Shown in pieces: positions 7,400 to 15,733 of a DNA stretch of 64,000 nt (position 1 is its first letter; the number at the start of each line of letters is the position of its first letter). The position numbers were made by a program, and so were the translations under genes. The DNA is taken from positions 62,001 through 126,000 of the forward strand of contig CALRWV020000005.1 in assembly GCA_943371965.1 (NCBI GenBank), read 5' to 3'. The DNA is from CALRWV02 sp943371965. GTDB lineage: Bacteria; Bacteroidota; JABWAT01. Under the pieces are notes generated by a model. The model was given only the letters and a program-made list of their open reading frames with translations, was not told where the DNA came from and searched no databases.

Positions 7400-8707
7400 A
7401 TGCAAAAAGTAACTTTTCATACACTTGGCTGCAAACTGAATTTTGCTGAAACCAGCAGTATCGGAAAACAGTTTATTGAACGTGAATTCCTTGAAGTTCC
7501 GAATGAGGAACGCGCTGATGTCATTGTTGTAAATACCTGTTCCGTTACCGAACGTGCCGACCAGAAAGCACGTCAGCTTGTTAGGCATTTGCAGAAAACA
7601 TCACCAGAAGCCTTTGTAATTGTTACCGGCTGCTATGCCCAGCTTGATCCTGACCAGATTGCAGAAATTGATGGAGTTGATCTTGTCCTGGGATCCAATG
7701 AAAAATTCAAAATATTTGACTATATCAACTCTTTTGAAAAAAACGGAGCGACACAGATTTTTACTTCTCCAATTGAAGAGGTTCATGAATTTGGTGGCGC
7801 ATATTCTCTCGAAGTTGGTGACAGAACCCGTGTATTCCTGAAAGTTCAGGATGGCTGTGATTATTCCTGCACTTATTGTACAATTCCGATGGCTAGGGGA
7901 ATTTCCCGTTACCCATCAATTGATTTTGTTGTGAATCAGGCAAGGGAAATTGCTGAAAAAGGGATGAAGGAAATTGTTCTGAGTGGAGTGAATGTTGGTG
8001 ATTTCGGAAAAAAAGATGGCTCATCACTGTTTGAACTTGTTAAACAACTGGATAAAATTGACGGAATAGAAAGATTCAGAATTTCTTCAATTGAACCCAA
8101 TTTGCTGACTGATGAGATTATTGATTTTATTGGTGGCAGCAATAAATTCTGTCATCATTTTCACATTCCGATGCAAAGTGGTTCCGATACCATTTTAAGA
8201 AGAATGAAACGCCGTTATCTGACAAAAGATTACCTGGCAAGAATTGAAAAAGTAAAATCAGTTCTACCTGATGCCGGAATTGGTGCAGATGTGATTGTTG
8301 GTTTTCCGGGAGAAACAGATCATTTGTTTGATGAAACCGCAAACTTTGTTTCAGAGTTGCCGTTAACTTATCTGCATGTTTTTACTTACTCGGAGCGTGA
8401 GAAAACTGAAGCAATTGACATGGATGGATTTGTTCAAAATCATTTACGGAAAAAAAGAAATGCACATCTCCGGATTATTTCCAGAAAAAAAGAACACGCA
8501 TTTATGGAATCTTTAATCGGGAAGGAACTTTCTGTTCTGATTGAAGGGGATGTAAAAAATGGAATGAATTTCGGTTATTCCGGAAACTATGCAAGAGTTG
8601 GGGTTTTAAATTCGGGTGAGTTGGAAAATTCAATTCAGAATGTGAAAATTACCGGGTTTACTGATGATTTGGAATTAAAAGGTGAGCTGATCGGAATAGA
8701 AGTTTGA
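7400..8707 (+). CDS. mtaB: tRNA-t6A37 methylthiotransferase MtaB
   Basis: 435 residues. A radical-SAM methylthiotransferase that converts t6A37 to ms2t6A37 in ANN-decoding tRNAs. The N-terminal UPF0004 domain carries Cys11 (TLGCKLN), Cys47 (VNTCSVT) and Cys78 (VTGCYAQ), which hold one [4Fe-4S] cluster. The radical-SAM motif is Cys153-Cys157-Cys160 in DGCDYSCTYCTIP. A TRAM-like region closes the protein (about 370-435). TLGCKLN and CTYCTIPMARG separate MtaB from MiaB and RimO. No proper Shine-Dalgarno site is seen; the start lies at the end of an intergenic repeat. It appears monocistronic. Confidence 0.95.
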   Translation: MQKVTFHTLGCKLNFAETSSIGKQFIEREFLEVPNEERADVIVVNTCSVTERADQKARQLVRHLQKTSPEAFVIVTGCYAQLDPDQIAEIDGVDLVLGSNEKFKIFDYINSFEKNGATQIFTSPIEEVHEFGGAYSLEVGDRTRVFLKVQDGCDYSCTYCTIPMARGISRYPSIDFVVNQAREIAEKGMKEIVLSGVNVGDFGKKDGSSLFELVKQLDKIDGIERFRISSIEPNLLTDEIIDFIGGSNKFCHHFHIPMQSGSDTILRRMKRRYLTKDYLARIEKVKSVLPDAGIGADVIVGFPGETDHLFDETANFVSELPLTYLHVFTYSEREKTEAIDMDGFVQNHLRKKRNAHLRIISRKKEHAFMESLIGKELSVLIEGDVKNGMNFGYSGNYARVGVLNSGELENSIQNVKITGFTDDLELKGELIGIEV

Positions 8708-8974
8708 GGTGAATAATATTCATTATAACATTATTCCTATCCTTTAATGTCAACTTAATTTGTGCTTCGTTTAAGTTTTATTTACATCCCGACCTTTCAA
8801 TCTATTTTATTAATTAATCACGAAGCAATTAATCTAAGGATAATTGACATTCCTGATATGTCCAATTTCTTTTCCTGTAGATCTTTAGGGTTTTTAATTC
8901 TTCTCTGCGTATAGCTATCAGGAATTGGAAAACTGAATTCCTGAGAAATATAACAAGCTAATACAGGAGACAAA

Positions 8975-9913
8975 ATGTTTAATTTACTAAAAAACCGGTT
9001 TTTTACACATGGAATTATTTTAGTTTCAATGATTTCGTGCAATGATATTTCTACAAAATCAGAAGAAAGCAACGAAGATAATCAGCAGCAAAAAATAACA
9101 AGTTCACAGGATCAAAATGTTTCTGTATTCAGAACGACCCGGAAGGAAATGGGATCATTTTATGAAGAATTTGACTCCAAGTTTTCTACAATCAACTCTC
9201 TGAATATTATTTCAACCCGATACAATAAATCACAATATTATCCCTACGGATATAATTTTTACCAGATTTATTTTTCTGATGCCAAACAAAACGAGACAGG
9301 TGATTTTGCTTCATTTATCAATTTTGGAGATTCTTACTTCAATAATATGAAAATGGAATTTCAAGCCTATTTCAACTGGAAAAACTTGTATGGTTTTGAA
9401 ACAGAAATAAACTTCGACAATAACCAGAATTTAAAATTTGAAAACTCCAATATTACAGAAAATGGATCTGTCAGTTTTAAACTTAACAAGCCCGTGAGAA
9501 TGTTAAATGAGTCAATACAACCAGATTCAATTTTGACTGATGGTTTAACATTGGAATTCGATAATGAATTAACTGATTATTATTTCAGAATTATGTTATT
9601 GAGTTATGATACAGGAGGTGGGGCAGTTGAATTATCCGAAAACGGTGATGGATTCAGTTTAACACCCAATATTACAGAAGACAGCAATGTATTGGCTATT
9701 ATTGCAAAATATTCATCAGTAAATAAAATTACCATTTCTGCTTCTGACATAAGCTACCTTTTAGGAAACGGGAAGAATAAAATAATGATGGTCTGCGGGA
9801 TTGCTATGGAAACACAAAAAGAAAAAGTAGAATATAAACTGAAATCAGATCAAACAATCTATACATTACCCATCTATCACATGGTTCAGATTGGTAAAAT
9901 ATTTGTACTTTAA
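8975..9913 (+). CDS. Predicted lipoprotein of unknown function
   Basis: 312 residues. The N-terminus has a basic start, a hydrophobic stretch and SMISC, an acceptable lipobox with Cys at about residue 24, followed by a Ser/Glu/Gln/Asn-rich linker to about residue 50. The remainder is rich in aromatic residues and Asn and looks mostly beta. Pairs such as PYGYNFYQIYFSD suggest a beta-barrel or sandwich, but no known domain is recognised. AGGAGA eight bases ahead of the ATG supports the start. It ends in a shared bidirectional terminator facing the envC-like gene. Confidence 0.75.
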   Translation: MFNLLKNRFFTHGIILVSMISCNDISTKSEESNEDNQQQKITSSQDQNVSVFRTTRKEMGSFYEEFDSKFSTINSLNIISTRYNKSQYYPYGYNFYQIYFSDAKQNETGDFASFINFGDSYFNNMKMEFQAYFNWKNLYGFETEINFDNNQNLKFENSNITENGSVSFKLNKPVRMLNESIQPDSILTDGLTLEFDNELTDYYFRIMLLSYDTGGGAVELSENGDGFSLTPNITEDSNVLAIIAKYSSVNKITISASDISYLLGNGKNKIMMVCGIAMETQKEKVEYKLKSDQTIYTLPIYHMVQIGKIFVL

Positions 9914-9922
9914 AAATATGTT

Positions 9923-9950
9923 ATGCCTAATTTAACAATTGATTAGGCAT
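9923..9950. terminator. Bidirectional terminator between convergent genes
   Basis: ATGCCTAAT (9923-9931) pairs with ATTAGGCAT (9942-9950) around a ten-base loop and is followed by GATTTTT on the plus strand. It lies between the stops at 9913 and 9980. Confidence 0.8.
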
Positions 9951-9979
9951 GATTTTTCATCGCAATTAAATCAAAAAAT

Positions 9980-11218
9980 TCAATCGTTTTTCGCCAACCA
10001 GATTTGAGGATCCTTGGGTTCTTTGCTTTCCCACAATTCAAAATGAATTGAAGCACCTTTTGAAGAGTTAACCCCGCCACTTCTTCCTATAATTGATCCC
10101 GCTTTTACTTCATCTCCAACTTTGACGTAAATTTCTGAAAATCGTGCATAAACGGTAATGAATTTATCACTGTGCCGAATGATGATGATCTGACCGTGTT
10201 CCGGATTAAAATCAATAATTGAAACCACTCCATCCAAAATTACTCTAACATCTGTACCTTCAGGAACTGCAATATCAATTCCCGGATTGATCTTGGTAGT
10301 TTTCAATTCCTTGTTGTAAATTTTCCCGTATTCAGAAATCACAACCCCGTTTTCTACCGGCCATGGGTATTTGCCTTTATTCAATTTGTAATTTGAATTC
10401 AAGGCACTGAAATCAACAGAAGATGTCTTTGCATAATCAGTAGATTTTGAGAATGATTTCATTCCGCTTTCTGCTTCCTTTGCCCGTCTGATTTCATCTT
10501 CCTCAATCAATTTTGCAATTGTACCCTGCAGACGTTCTTCTTCTTTCCTTTGCTGTTCGAGCATTTCTGCAAACGCTTTTTTGTTTTTTTGTGCCTTGTC
10601 AAGAACCCTTTTTTTCTGCTCAGTTCGGGTAGCAATCAGCGTCTCTTCCTTTTGTTTCTGATTGATGATGCTTTTCTGCCGCTCATATTTTTCGCTCAAT
10701 GAAAGCCGCTGTTCATTAATCTCTTTCTGCTTTTGGATGATATTGTATAAGTCACGTTTTCTCTGGTCAGAGAAAAACTTCATATATTCCATTCTAACAA
10801 GAAACTGATTGACATCTTCGGAAGAAAAAATCAGTTCGAGATCGTACGATTTTCCTTTTTTGTACACACTTGACACATATTTGGCATAGTGATTTTTAAT
10901 ATCTTTCATTTCCTTCTCTGTCATCGCCATATTGATCTTGGTACGTTCAATATCCAATTGAATAGTGCTCAACTGATCAGTCATGGTATTCATTAAGGCA
11001 TCCAGCAATTTTATCTGCCGTTCAAACTCATTTATAACTTCGAGAGAAACCTTTTCAGTTGTCTCGTTTTCAGAAATCTTGAGTTCGTATTCTCTGATTT
11101 GCTGACGGATAATTTCCAGTCTTTTTGATGTTTTTTCAAGTGATTGGCTGAAAACTGAAGAGGAAGATAATCCTGTCAAAAGAATTAAAAAAACAGTTAT
11201 TTGGTTTGACAGTTTCAT
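9980..11218 (-). CDS. envC: EnvC-type murein hydrolase activator (degenerate M23 domain)
   Basis: 412 residues: signal peptide to about residue 25 (SSVFSQ), a long coiled coil at about 27-255 very rich in Lys/Glu/Gln, and a C-terminal LytM/M23 fold (about 290-410). The zinc site is mostly gone. The usual HxGxD is NPGID, YxHL is YARF, and HLHFE is SIHFE, leaving only the Asp and the last His. E. coli EnvC is degenerate in a similar way and activates amidases rather than cutting peptidoglycan itself, so the same role in daughter-cell separation is likely. The start codon overlaps the upstream gene's stop, showing translational coupling in the TPR-DUF4292-EnvC operon. Confidence 0.88.
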   Translation of the reverse strand: MKLSNQITVFLILLTGLSSSSVFSQSLEKTSKRLEIIRQQIREYELKISENETTEKVSLEVINEFERQIKLLDALMNTMTDQLSTIQLDIERTKINMAMTEKEMKDIKNHYAKYVSSVYKKGKSYDLELIFSSEDVNQFLVRMEYMKFFSDQRKRDLYNIIQKQKEINEQRLSLSEKYERQKSIINQKQKEETLIATRTEQKKRVLDKAQKNKKAFAEMLEQQRKEEERLQGTIAKLIEEDEIRRAKEAESGMKSFSKSTDYAKTSSVDFSALNSNYKLNKGKYPWPVENGVVISEYGKIYNKELKTTKINPGIDIAVPEGTDVRVILDGVVSIIDFNPEHGQIIIIRHSDKFITVYARFSEIYVKVGDEVKAGSIIGRSGGVNSSKGASIHFELWESKEPKDPQIWLAKND

Positions 11219-11985
11219 TAAAATGAGATCCTATCCATATTATCAGGAATTTCGATTTTTAATGATTTGGTTTCATTTGATTCAATTGAACTGAAGTAGA
11301 TGGAAAGTTTTTGGCCATTGTCCGGTTTGTAAATCTGAATCTGATGTGCAAACCAATTGGTTTTTATTTCCTTAAATCTTTCAAGTGTGATATCAAGAAT
11401 GACGCGTCCTTTCCGGTTCGTTTTCTGCATCCGGCTGATTTTGGACAACGTTTTGGAAATCCAGATTTTTTCTGAATTTTCAAGACCACGGTAAATGAAA
11501 ACAACATTGTCCGGTTCATCAAGTGTCCGAGTTAGCTGCATATTTTCTGATATTTTCAGTTTACCCAGAAAAAGTGCTTCAATATCTGAATATGAGAACG
11601 GAAAGCCCAACAAATCTTCAAGCTGACTTGATTTGTATGAACTTGAAATAAATTGTTTGGTCAATCTGTTTGAAACAAAAAAACTGTCAGGCGTCAGCCA
11701 GATTGTAATTAAACCATAACCAAATCCGGTATTGATGGATAGTTTAATTGTATCACTCGAGTTGTAATTCATCCGGCAGGAAAGTTTCTGACCTTTTTCC
11801 TTTGTCTCAATATTCAAAGATGCATTTCCTTCCAAAGGAAAATTTACCTGATTCAAATTGAAAGCGTTGTTCAGCAGAATATCAGGATTATTGATTGAAA
11901 CCAAATTTTGATTGGGAGAGGAACATCCCAAAATTACTGATGCAAGAACCACAAACCCGGAAATATTCAGTGATATTGATTTCAT
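11218..11985 (-). CDS. DUF4292 lipoprotein (LolB-like fold)
   Basis: 255 residues with a clear lipobox, VILGC, at about residue 21. The body matches the DUF4292 pattern of Bacteroidetes: an NFPLEGNASLNIE start, basic SCRMNY, then TKQFISSSYKSSQLEDLLGFPFSYSDIEALFLG and a C-terminal LSIYFSSIESNE segment. The predicted fold is an open beta barrel like LolA/LolB, suggesting lipid or lipoprotein handling in the envelope (inference). It overlaps the upstream TPR gene by four bases and abuts envC by one. The same order is conserved in many Bacteroidetes genomes, as far as I recall. Confidence 0.87.
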   Translation of the reverse strand: MKSISLNISGFVVLASVILGCSSPNQNLVSINNPDILLNNAFNLNQVNFPLEGNASLNIETKEKGQKLSCRMNYNSSDTIKLSINTGFGYGLITIWLTPDSFFVSNRLTKQFISSSYKSSQLEDLLGFPFSYSDIEALFLGKLKISENMQLTRTLDEPDNVVFIYRGLENSEKIWISKTLSKISRMQKTNRKGRVILDITLERFKEIKTNWFAHQIQIYKPDNGQKLSIYFSSIESNETKSLKIEIPDNMDRISF

Positions 11986-13691
11986 TTTACCTGATTCAAT
12001 TTTGTTTCAATTCGTTTATTTGAAGTGCCCATCTGAAAAGCTTTTTCGTACCAGATTTTTGCATTTGGAAAATCTTTCAGCTCAAAATAAATATCACCCA
12101 AATGTTCATGAACAACCTGACTTGCTTCACCGGTTTCAATACTCAATTTGATATATTTTATTGCTTCATCATATTCTTTTAATCTGTATAATATCCATCC
12201 GTAAGTATCGAGATAGGCAGCATTCTTGGGTTCATATTTCAAAGATTTGGCAGACATCGCCTTCGATCTTTCAAGCTGCAGATTTCTTTCTGAAAGTGAA
12301 TAAGAATAATTATTCAAAGCGTTGTGATTTTCAGGATCAAGTTTCAGAATGTGTTCGTAAACAGAATCAGATTCTGTGTGTTTGTTCTGGCGGTCATAAA
12401 TATTTGCCAACTCTCCATACGGTTCGACAGCGTATGGATTTAAAGTGTTAGCTTTTTTCAGATATTCAATTGCGGTAGAATCATTGTTCAGTCTGGCTTC
12501 GGAAATTCCCCTGAAAAAATTCAGCTGATAATCCATTGGCTGGAACTTCAATGCATCATTCAATACAACAGCAGCCTGTTTGAATTTATTATCAATTAAA
12601 TAAACCAGCGCATATTGCTGCCAAGCCTCAGTAAAACTGGGTTCTGCCTTTACAACTTCACTCAATCTTTTCAATGCTTCTTCATTATTCTTTTTTTGAA
12701 GGAAATTGATTGCAAGAAACCATTTTGGTCTCCAGTTGTCAGGACGCCCTTTTTCCATTTCACTGAAAAATGAAATTGCAAAATTCAGCGAAAGTGAATC
12801 TTTCTTTCCCAGATCAAGATACGATGCACCGATTTGCATCAGTTCATTGTCATCAATTTCTTTGTTCTTAATCAGTTCAGCAGTGTATTTAATCCGCAAA
12901 GGTTCATTTTTTGCCCTGAAATAAATTTCGGCAAGTGAAAGCAGAGTAGTTGCGTCGTCAGGTTTTGTGTCCAAAATGGGAAGGATGGCAACAGCAGCAG
13001 AATCGAATTTTCCTGCAGAGAGATATTCACGGCTTAACGTTTTTCTGAGATTTTCATTTGACGGATCATTTTCAACCATCGCGCTTAAAATTGAAGCAAC
13101 TTTTGATCTGTCATTCAATGCGTCATATATTTTCAGCTGTTCCATTCTGACGTAAAAATCTTCACCGAATCTGTCAATAAAAAGCTGAAATGTTTCGAGA
13201 GCTTTATTCAGATTTTTTGTCAGTTGGTACATCAGTGCAAGTTTGTATAAATATTCCTGATTTTCAGGATGGGCAGCAACAAGAATTTCATATTCATTGG
13301 CAGCACTTTTAAACTGGTTGTTTTCAAAGTAAAGTTGAGCAAGAAGTCCACGTATTTCTGAATTGGTTGTATCAAGATCGACTGCATGAATAGAACTTTG
13401 GAGGGCAAGAGCAGGTTTTTTCAGATACATATAATCTTTGGCAAGATTGTGATAAACAGTTGCAGCTCTGGCAGTTGTAGAATCAAACAGAAGTGATTTC
13501 TGATAATCCATAACTGCTTCACCATACATAGAAAGATTGTCTTTCTGAACGCCATCAAGAAACGCATCAAGCGCTTTGTTGGAATCAACAATCTGCTTTG
13601 GTTTTTCCTTTTCAACTTTATTGAACAGGGAGCATGATGAAAGCAATACAGCTGTTCCGAAGCATATCAGGAGATTGAACTTAATTCTCAT
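11982..13691 (-). CDS. TPR-repeat lipoprotein
   Basis: 569 residues. Lipobox VLLSSC puts the lipidated Cys at about residue 20. At least twelve tetratricopeptide repeats follow from residue ~40 to the end; recognisable ones carry A..Y..LA..Y and the Pro before the next helix (LDPENHNALNNYSY, YEPKNAAYLDTYGWILY, ELKDFPNAKIWYEKAF). TPR arrays mediate protein-protein contacts. Placed before DUF4292 and EnvC it probably scaffolds an envelope complex. It overlaps the flavin-reductase-like gene upstream and DUF4292 downstream by four bases each (ATGA), so the cluster is one operon. Confidence 0.9.
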   Translation of the reverse strand: MRIKFNLLICFGTAVLLSSCSLFNKVEKEKPKQIVDSNKALDAFLDGVQKDNLSMYGEAVMDYQKSLLFDSTTARAATVYHNLAKDYMYLKKPALALQSSIHAVDLDTTNSEIRGLLAQLYFENNQFKSAANEYEILVAAHPENQEYLYKLALMYQLTKNLNKALETFQLFIDRFGEDFYVRMEQLKIYDALNDRSKVASILSAMVENDPSNENLRKTLSREYLSAGKFDSAAVAILPILDTKPDDATTLLSLAEIYFRAKNEPLRIKYTAELIKNKEIDDNELMQIGASYLDLGKKDSLSLNFAISFFSEMEKGRPDNWRPKWFLAINFLQKKNNEEALKRLSEVVKAEPSFTEAWQQYALVYLIDNKFKQAAVVLNDALKFQPMDYQLNFFRGISEARLNNDSTAIEYLKKANTLNPYAVEPYGELANIYDRQNKHTESDSVYEHILKLDPENHNALNNYSYSLSERNLQLERSKAMSAKSLKYEPKNAAYLDTYGWILYRLKEYDEAIKYIKLSIETGEASQVVHEHLGDIYFELKDFPNAKIWYEKAFQMGTSNKRIETKLNQVK

Positions 13692-14413
13692 CTTTTCTTT
13701 CCATTTTCAAAATCAATCAGATCAAACCAGTCTTGTTGGGGTTCTTTGTTGTGATTGAAATAAATTTCTTTAATTATCGAATCGTTTGTAATTCCCAAAG
13801 AACGCAAGATTTTTTCAAAAAACGAAATCTTTTGCCCGTTTCCGCTGAGGTAAAAAACAGTATTCCTTTCAAAATCACTTTTCAGGATTTTAAAGAGTTC
13901 AGTCAACTCTTTAAAAAAAATAAGATTCTCATTTTGAAAGAATTTTTGTTTGATAATATCAGACTCTACTTTTCCTGCCAAATCAGATTGCCAGAAAATT
14001 TGAATTGGAATATTTGCTTTCTGATAAGTCAACAGATTTAAGGCGAATGAAATTCCACTGTCGAAAGCAAACATCACAACTTTCTCGGCAGATTCCGGCA
14101 AGGATTTATCTTTTCCGGTTGGCGCAGAAATACGGATAATGTTTCCTTCTTTTTCTGAATTGAGATTCGACGAAAATATACCATCAAAGTTTCTTTGAAT
14201 TAAAAGTCCGGTTGTGCGGTTTTGAGTGAGGAATGGTGAATATGATCGTCTTAAATAAATTTCGTTAATTATAGAATCAGTCATCAAATATTGACCGGGT
14301 TTGAAATTCAATTCAGGATTCCACAGTGAATATCCTTCCAGAAAAAAGAAATGTTCAGAAATGGATTCATTTTTCAGGATTTTAAATGGTTGGGCAAATT
14401 GGGATTTTATCAT
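13688..14413 (-). CDS. Ferredoxin-NADP reductase-like flavoprotein
   Basis: About 241 residues from the ATG at 14413; a GTG at 14452 would add 13 residues and neither start has a ribosome-binding site. FNR-fold signs: GQYLM and RRSYS (the RxYS FAD-binding motif) around residues 50-70, a phosphate-binding-like APTGKD segment, then VVMFAFDSGIS and FYLSGNGQKISFFEKIL near the end, as in the NAD(P)-binding half. There is no [2Fe-2S] or oxygenase domain. It probably moves electrons between NAD(P)H and a carrier (inferred). The usual GxGxG-type loop is altered to FDSGIS, so cofactor binding may be weak. It is the first gene of the envelope cluster. Confidence 0.72.
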   Translation of the reverse strand: MIKSQFAQPFKILKNESISEHFFFLEGYSLWNPELNFKPGQYLMTDSIINEIYLRRSYSPFLTQNRTTGLLIQRNFDGIFSSNLNSEKEGNIIRISAPTGKDKSLPESAEKVVMFAFDSGISFALNLLTYQKANIPIQIFWQSDLAGKVESDIIKQKFFQNENLIFFKELTELFKILKSDFERNTVFYLSGNGQKISFFEKILRSLGITNDSIIKEIYFNHNKEPQQDWFDLIDFENGKKR

Positions 14414-14485
14414 CAAATTGTATGTATCAGTGCTATTAAAATAAATAGACACTGATAATTGGAGAGATTGATGGTTGGAAAAAAA

Positions 14486-14809
14486 TCAGGTTCTTTCATA
14501 CCATTTTAATAGTACACCATAACGGCGGGTTACTGAAATCTTACCTGTAAATTTTTCTTCATGTTCAACCCGAAGTCTTGCCATGTCGGTATTTGTATAA
14601 GTGTCCAAATCTTCTTTGGTATCAAAAATATACAAAATCCTGTAATTTGCATGACCTTCATTTGAGTTGTCATCATATTTGATCAGCAGAGCATCCGAAA
14701 CCTTTGCAACTTCACAAACATCAGGAATGTGTTTTTCTGAAATCCAGCTTAACCATTCTGCTTCAATATCCTTTTGAACATCGATTTGAACCTGATAGGT
14801 AATTTTCAT
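14486..14809 (-). CDS. DUF4286 family protein
   Basis: 107 residues, matching the size and pattern of DUF4286: YQVQIDVQKDIEAEWLSWISEKHIPDV near the start, a central ILYIFDTKEDLDTYTN, and RLRVEHEEKF..KISVTRRYGVLL at the end. The fold is a predicted dimeric alpha/beta barrel of ferredoxin type. Its function is unknown; it is widespread in Bacteroidetes. The cell location should be cytoplasm. A 72-base gap separates it from the reductase-like gene downstream, so it may head the same transcript. Confidence 0.85.
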   Translation of the reverse strand: MKITYQVQIDVQKDIEAEWLSWISEKHIPDVCEVAKVSDALLIKYDDNSNEGHANYRILYIFDTKEDLDTYTNTDMARLRVEHEEKFTGKISVTRRYGVLLKWYERT

Positions 14810-14886
14810 TGAACTGCCTTGCTTTCATTTGATTAAAACATAAAAAAATATCAACTTGAGCGATAAGTCCAATGTTAAGGAATTTC

Positions 14887-15255
14887 ATGAACGAAATCAC
14901 TATTTACCACAACCCAAAATGCTCAACAAGCAGAACTGTTCTGAAATCTCTTCAGGAAAGCAGCTACAAGGTTAAAATAATTGATTATCTGAAATCTCCT
15001 TTAACCAAAAACGAAATAAAATCTCTTCTTGAACAGTTGAATTTACAGCCATCAGAACTACTTAGAAAAAAAGAACCCCTTACGAAGGAATTGAATTTGA
15101 CGGAAAGTGGAACTTCCGAAAGTAAAATCCTAAAAGCTCTGTTTGAAAATCCTGTTTTGATTGAAAGACCAGTCATTTCTAATGGAACTCACGCTTTTAT
15201 TGCCCGACCGATGTCTGATTTTATAAGTAAAATTGAAACCCATAACGTATTCTGA
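14887..15255 (+). CDS. arsC: ArsC/Spx-family arsenate reductase-like protein
   Basis: 122 residues from ATG 14887, chosen because AAGGA sits five bases upstream; an earlier in-frame ATG at 14872 lacks such a site. The glutaredoxin-type ArsC active site is intact: HNPKCSTSR with Cys12, plus the downstream RPVI..NG..A.IARP segment that supplies the arginine loop for the arsenate oxyanion. It would reduce arsenate to arsenite with glutaredoxin/thioredoxin. There are no arsB, arsR or acr3 neighbours, so a different thiol-reductase role is possible. It ends directly against the next gene's frame, which suggests co-transcription. Confidence 0.88.
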   Translation: MNEITIYHNPKCSTSRTVLKSLQESSYKVKIIDYLKSPLTKNEIKSLLEQLNLQPSELLRKKEPLTKELNLTESGTSESKILKALFENPVLIERPVISNGTHAFIARPMSDFISKIETHNVF

Positions 15256-15267
15256 ATGTATTTATCC

Positions 15268-15732
15268 ATGAAAATTTTTGTATTGTGCATTATTTGTCTG
15301 CTTTTTGTTAAAATTAACCTTTCTGCACAAATCTGGAAGGAAAGTTTATTAAAAGCTGACAGTCTAATTAAAATAGTTGAACCCATTAACGTCTATGGTG
15401 AAACCCGTTTTTTCAAAGAATTTCGGGGAACAAATACAGTAATAAAAAATGACAGCTTATTTGTTGAAATTGGTGGAAAAACAGTTTCTTACAGTGGACG
15501 TGATATTAAACTGCTGTATTTCTTTAAACCTGATCCTTACATGAAATGGTTTGGAGCTGCAGGTGGATTTGCTGGAGCTGCCGGGACACTTTATCTTATT
15601 GATTATTTTTATAACACAGTTGGTTATAAATTTGGGATTACTGAATATGCAATTGGAACTTCGATTGGAAGTGTAATTGGTTATATGATAGGAAGAGGAA
15701 TTGGAGCTGAAAAAATAGAAATTGAATTTTAG
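15268..15732 (+). CDS. Unknown secreted or membrane protein with glycine zipper
   Basis: 154 residues from ATG 15268, twelve bases after the arsC stop; an ATG at 15256 is also possible. The signal peptide ends at about LSAQ, residue 21. The mature part has a short beta-rich segment (NDSLFVEIGGKTVSYSGRDIKLLYF) and then a Gly/Ala-rich membrane-like stretch, including GAAGGFAGAAG and IGTSIGSVIGYMIGRGIG. The glycine-zipper pattern suggests insertion into or packing against a membrane. A similar layout occurs in the unknown gene at 19130. No function is assigned. Confidence 0.7.
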   Translation: MKIFVLCIICLLFVKINLSAQIWKESLLKADSLIKIVEPINVYGETRFFKEFRGTNTVIKNDSLFVEIGGKTVSYSGRDIKLLYFFKPDPYMKWFGAAGGFAGAAGTLYLIDYFYNTVGYKFGITEYAIGTSIGSVIGYMIGRGIGAEKIEIEF

Positions 15733-15733
15733 A

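Noticed and set aside
8818..9072. 84-codon minus-strand frame with an IPDSYTQRRIKNPKDL segment
   Set aside because: It overlaps the start and signal peptide of the lipoprotein gene at 8975 and has no start signal. The segment looks protein-like, but I cannot support it as a gene or relic.
14887..15255. ArsC-like gene as evidence of an arsenic-resistance island
   Set aside because: No arsR, arsB, acr3 or arsM nearby; a lone ArsC/Spx-family gene is common in FCB genomes.
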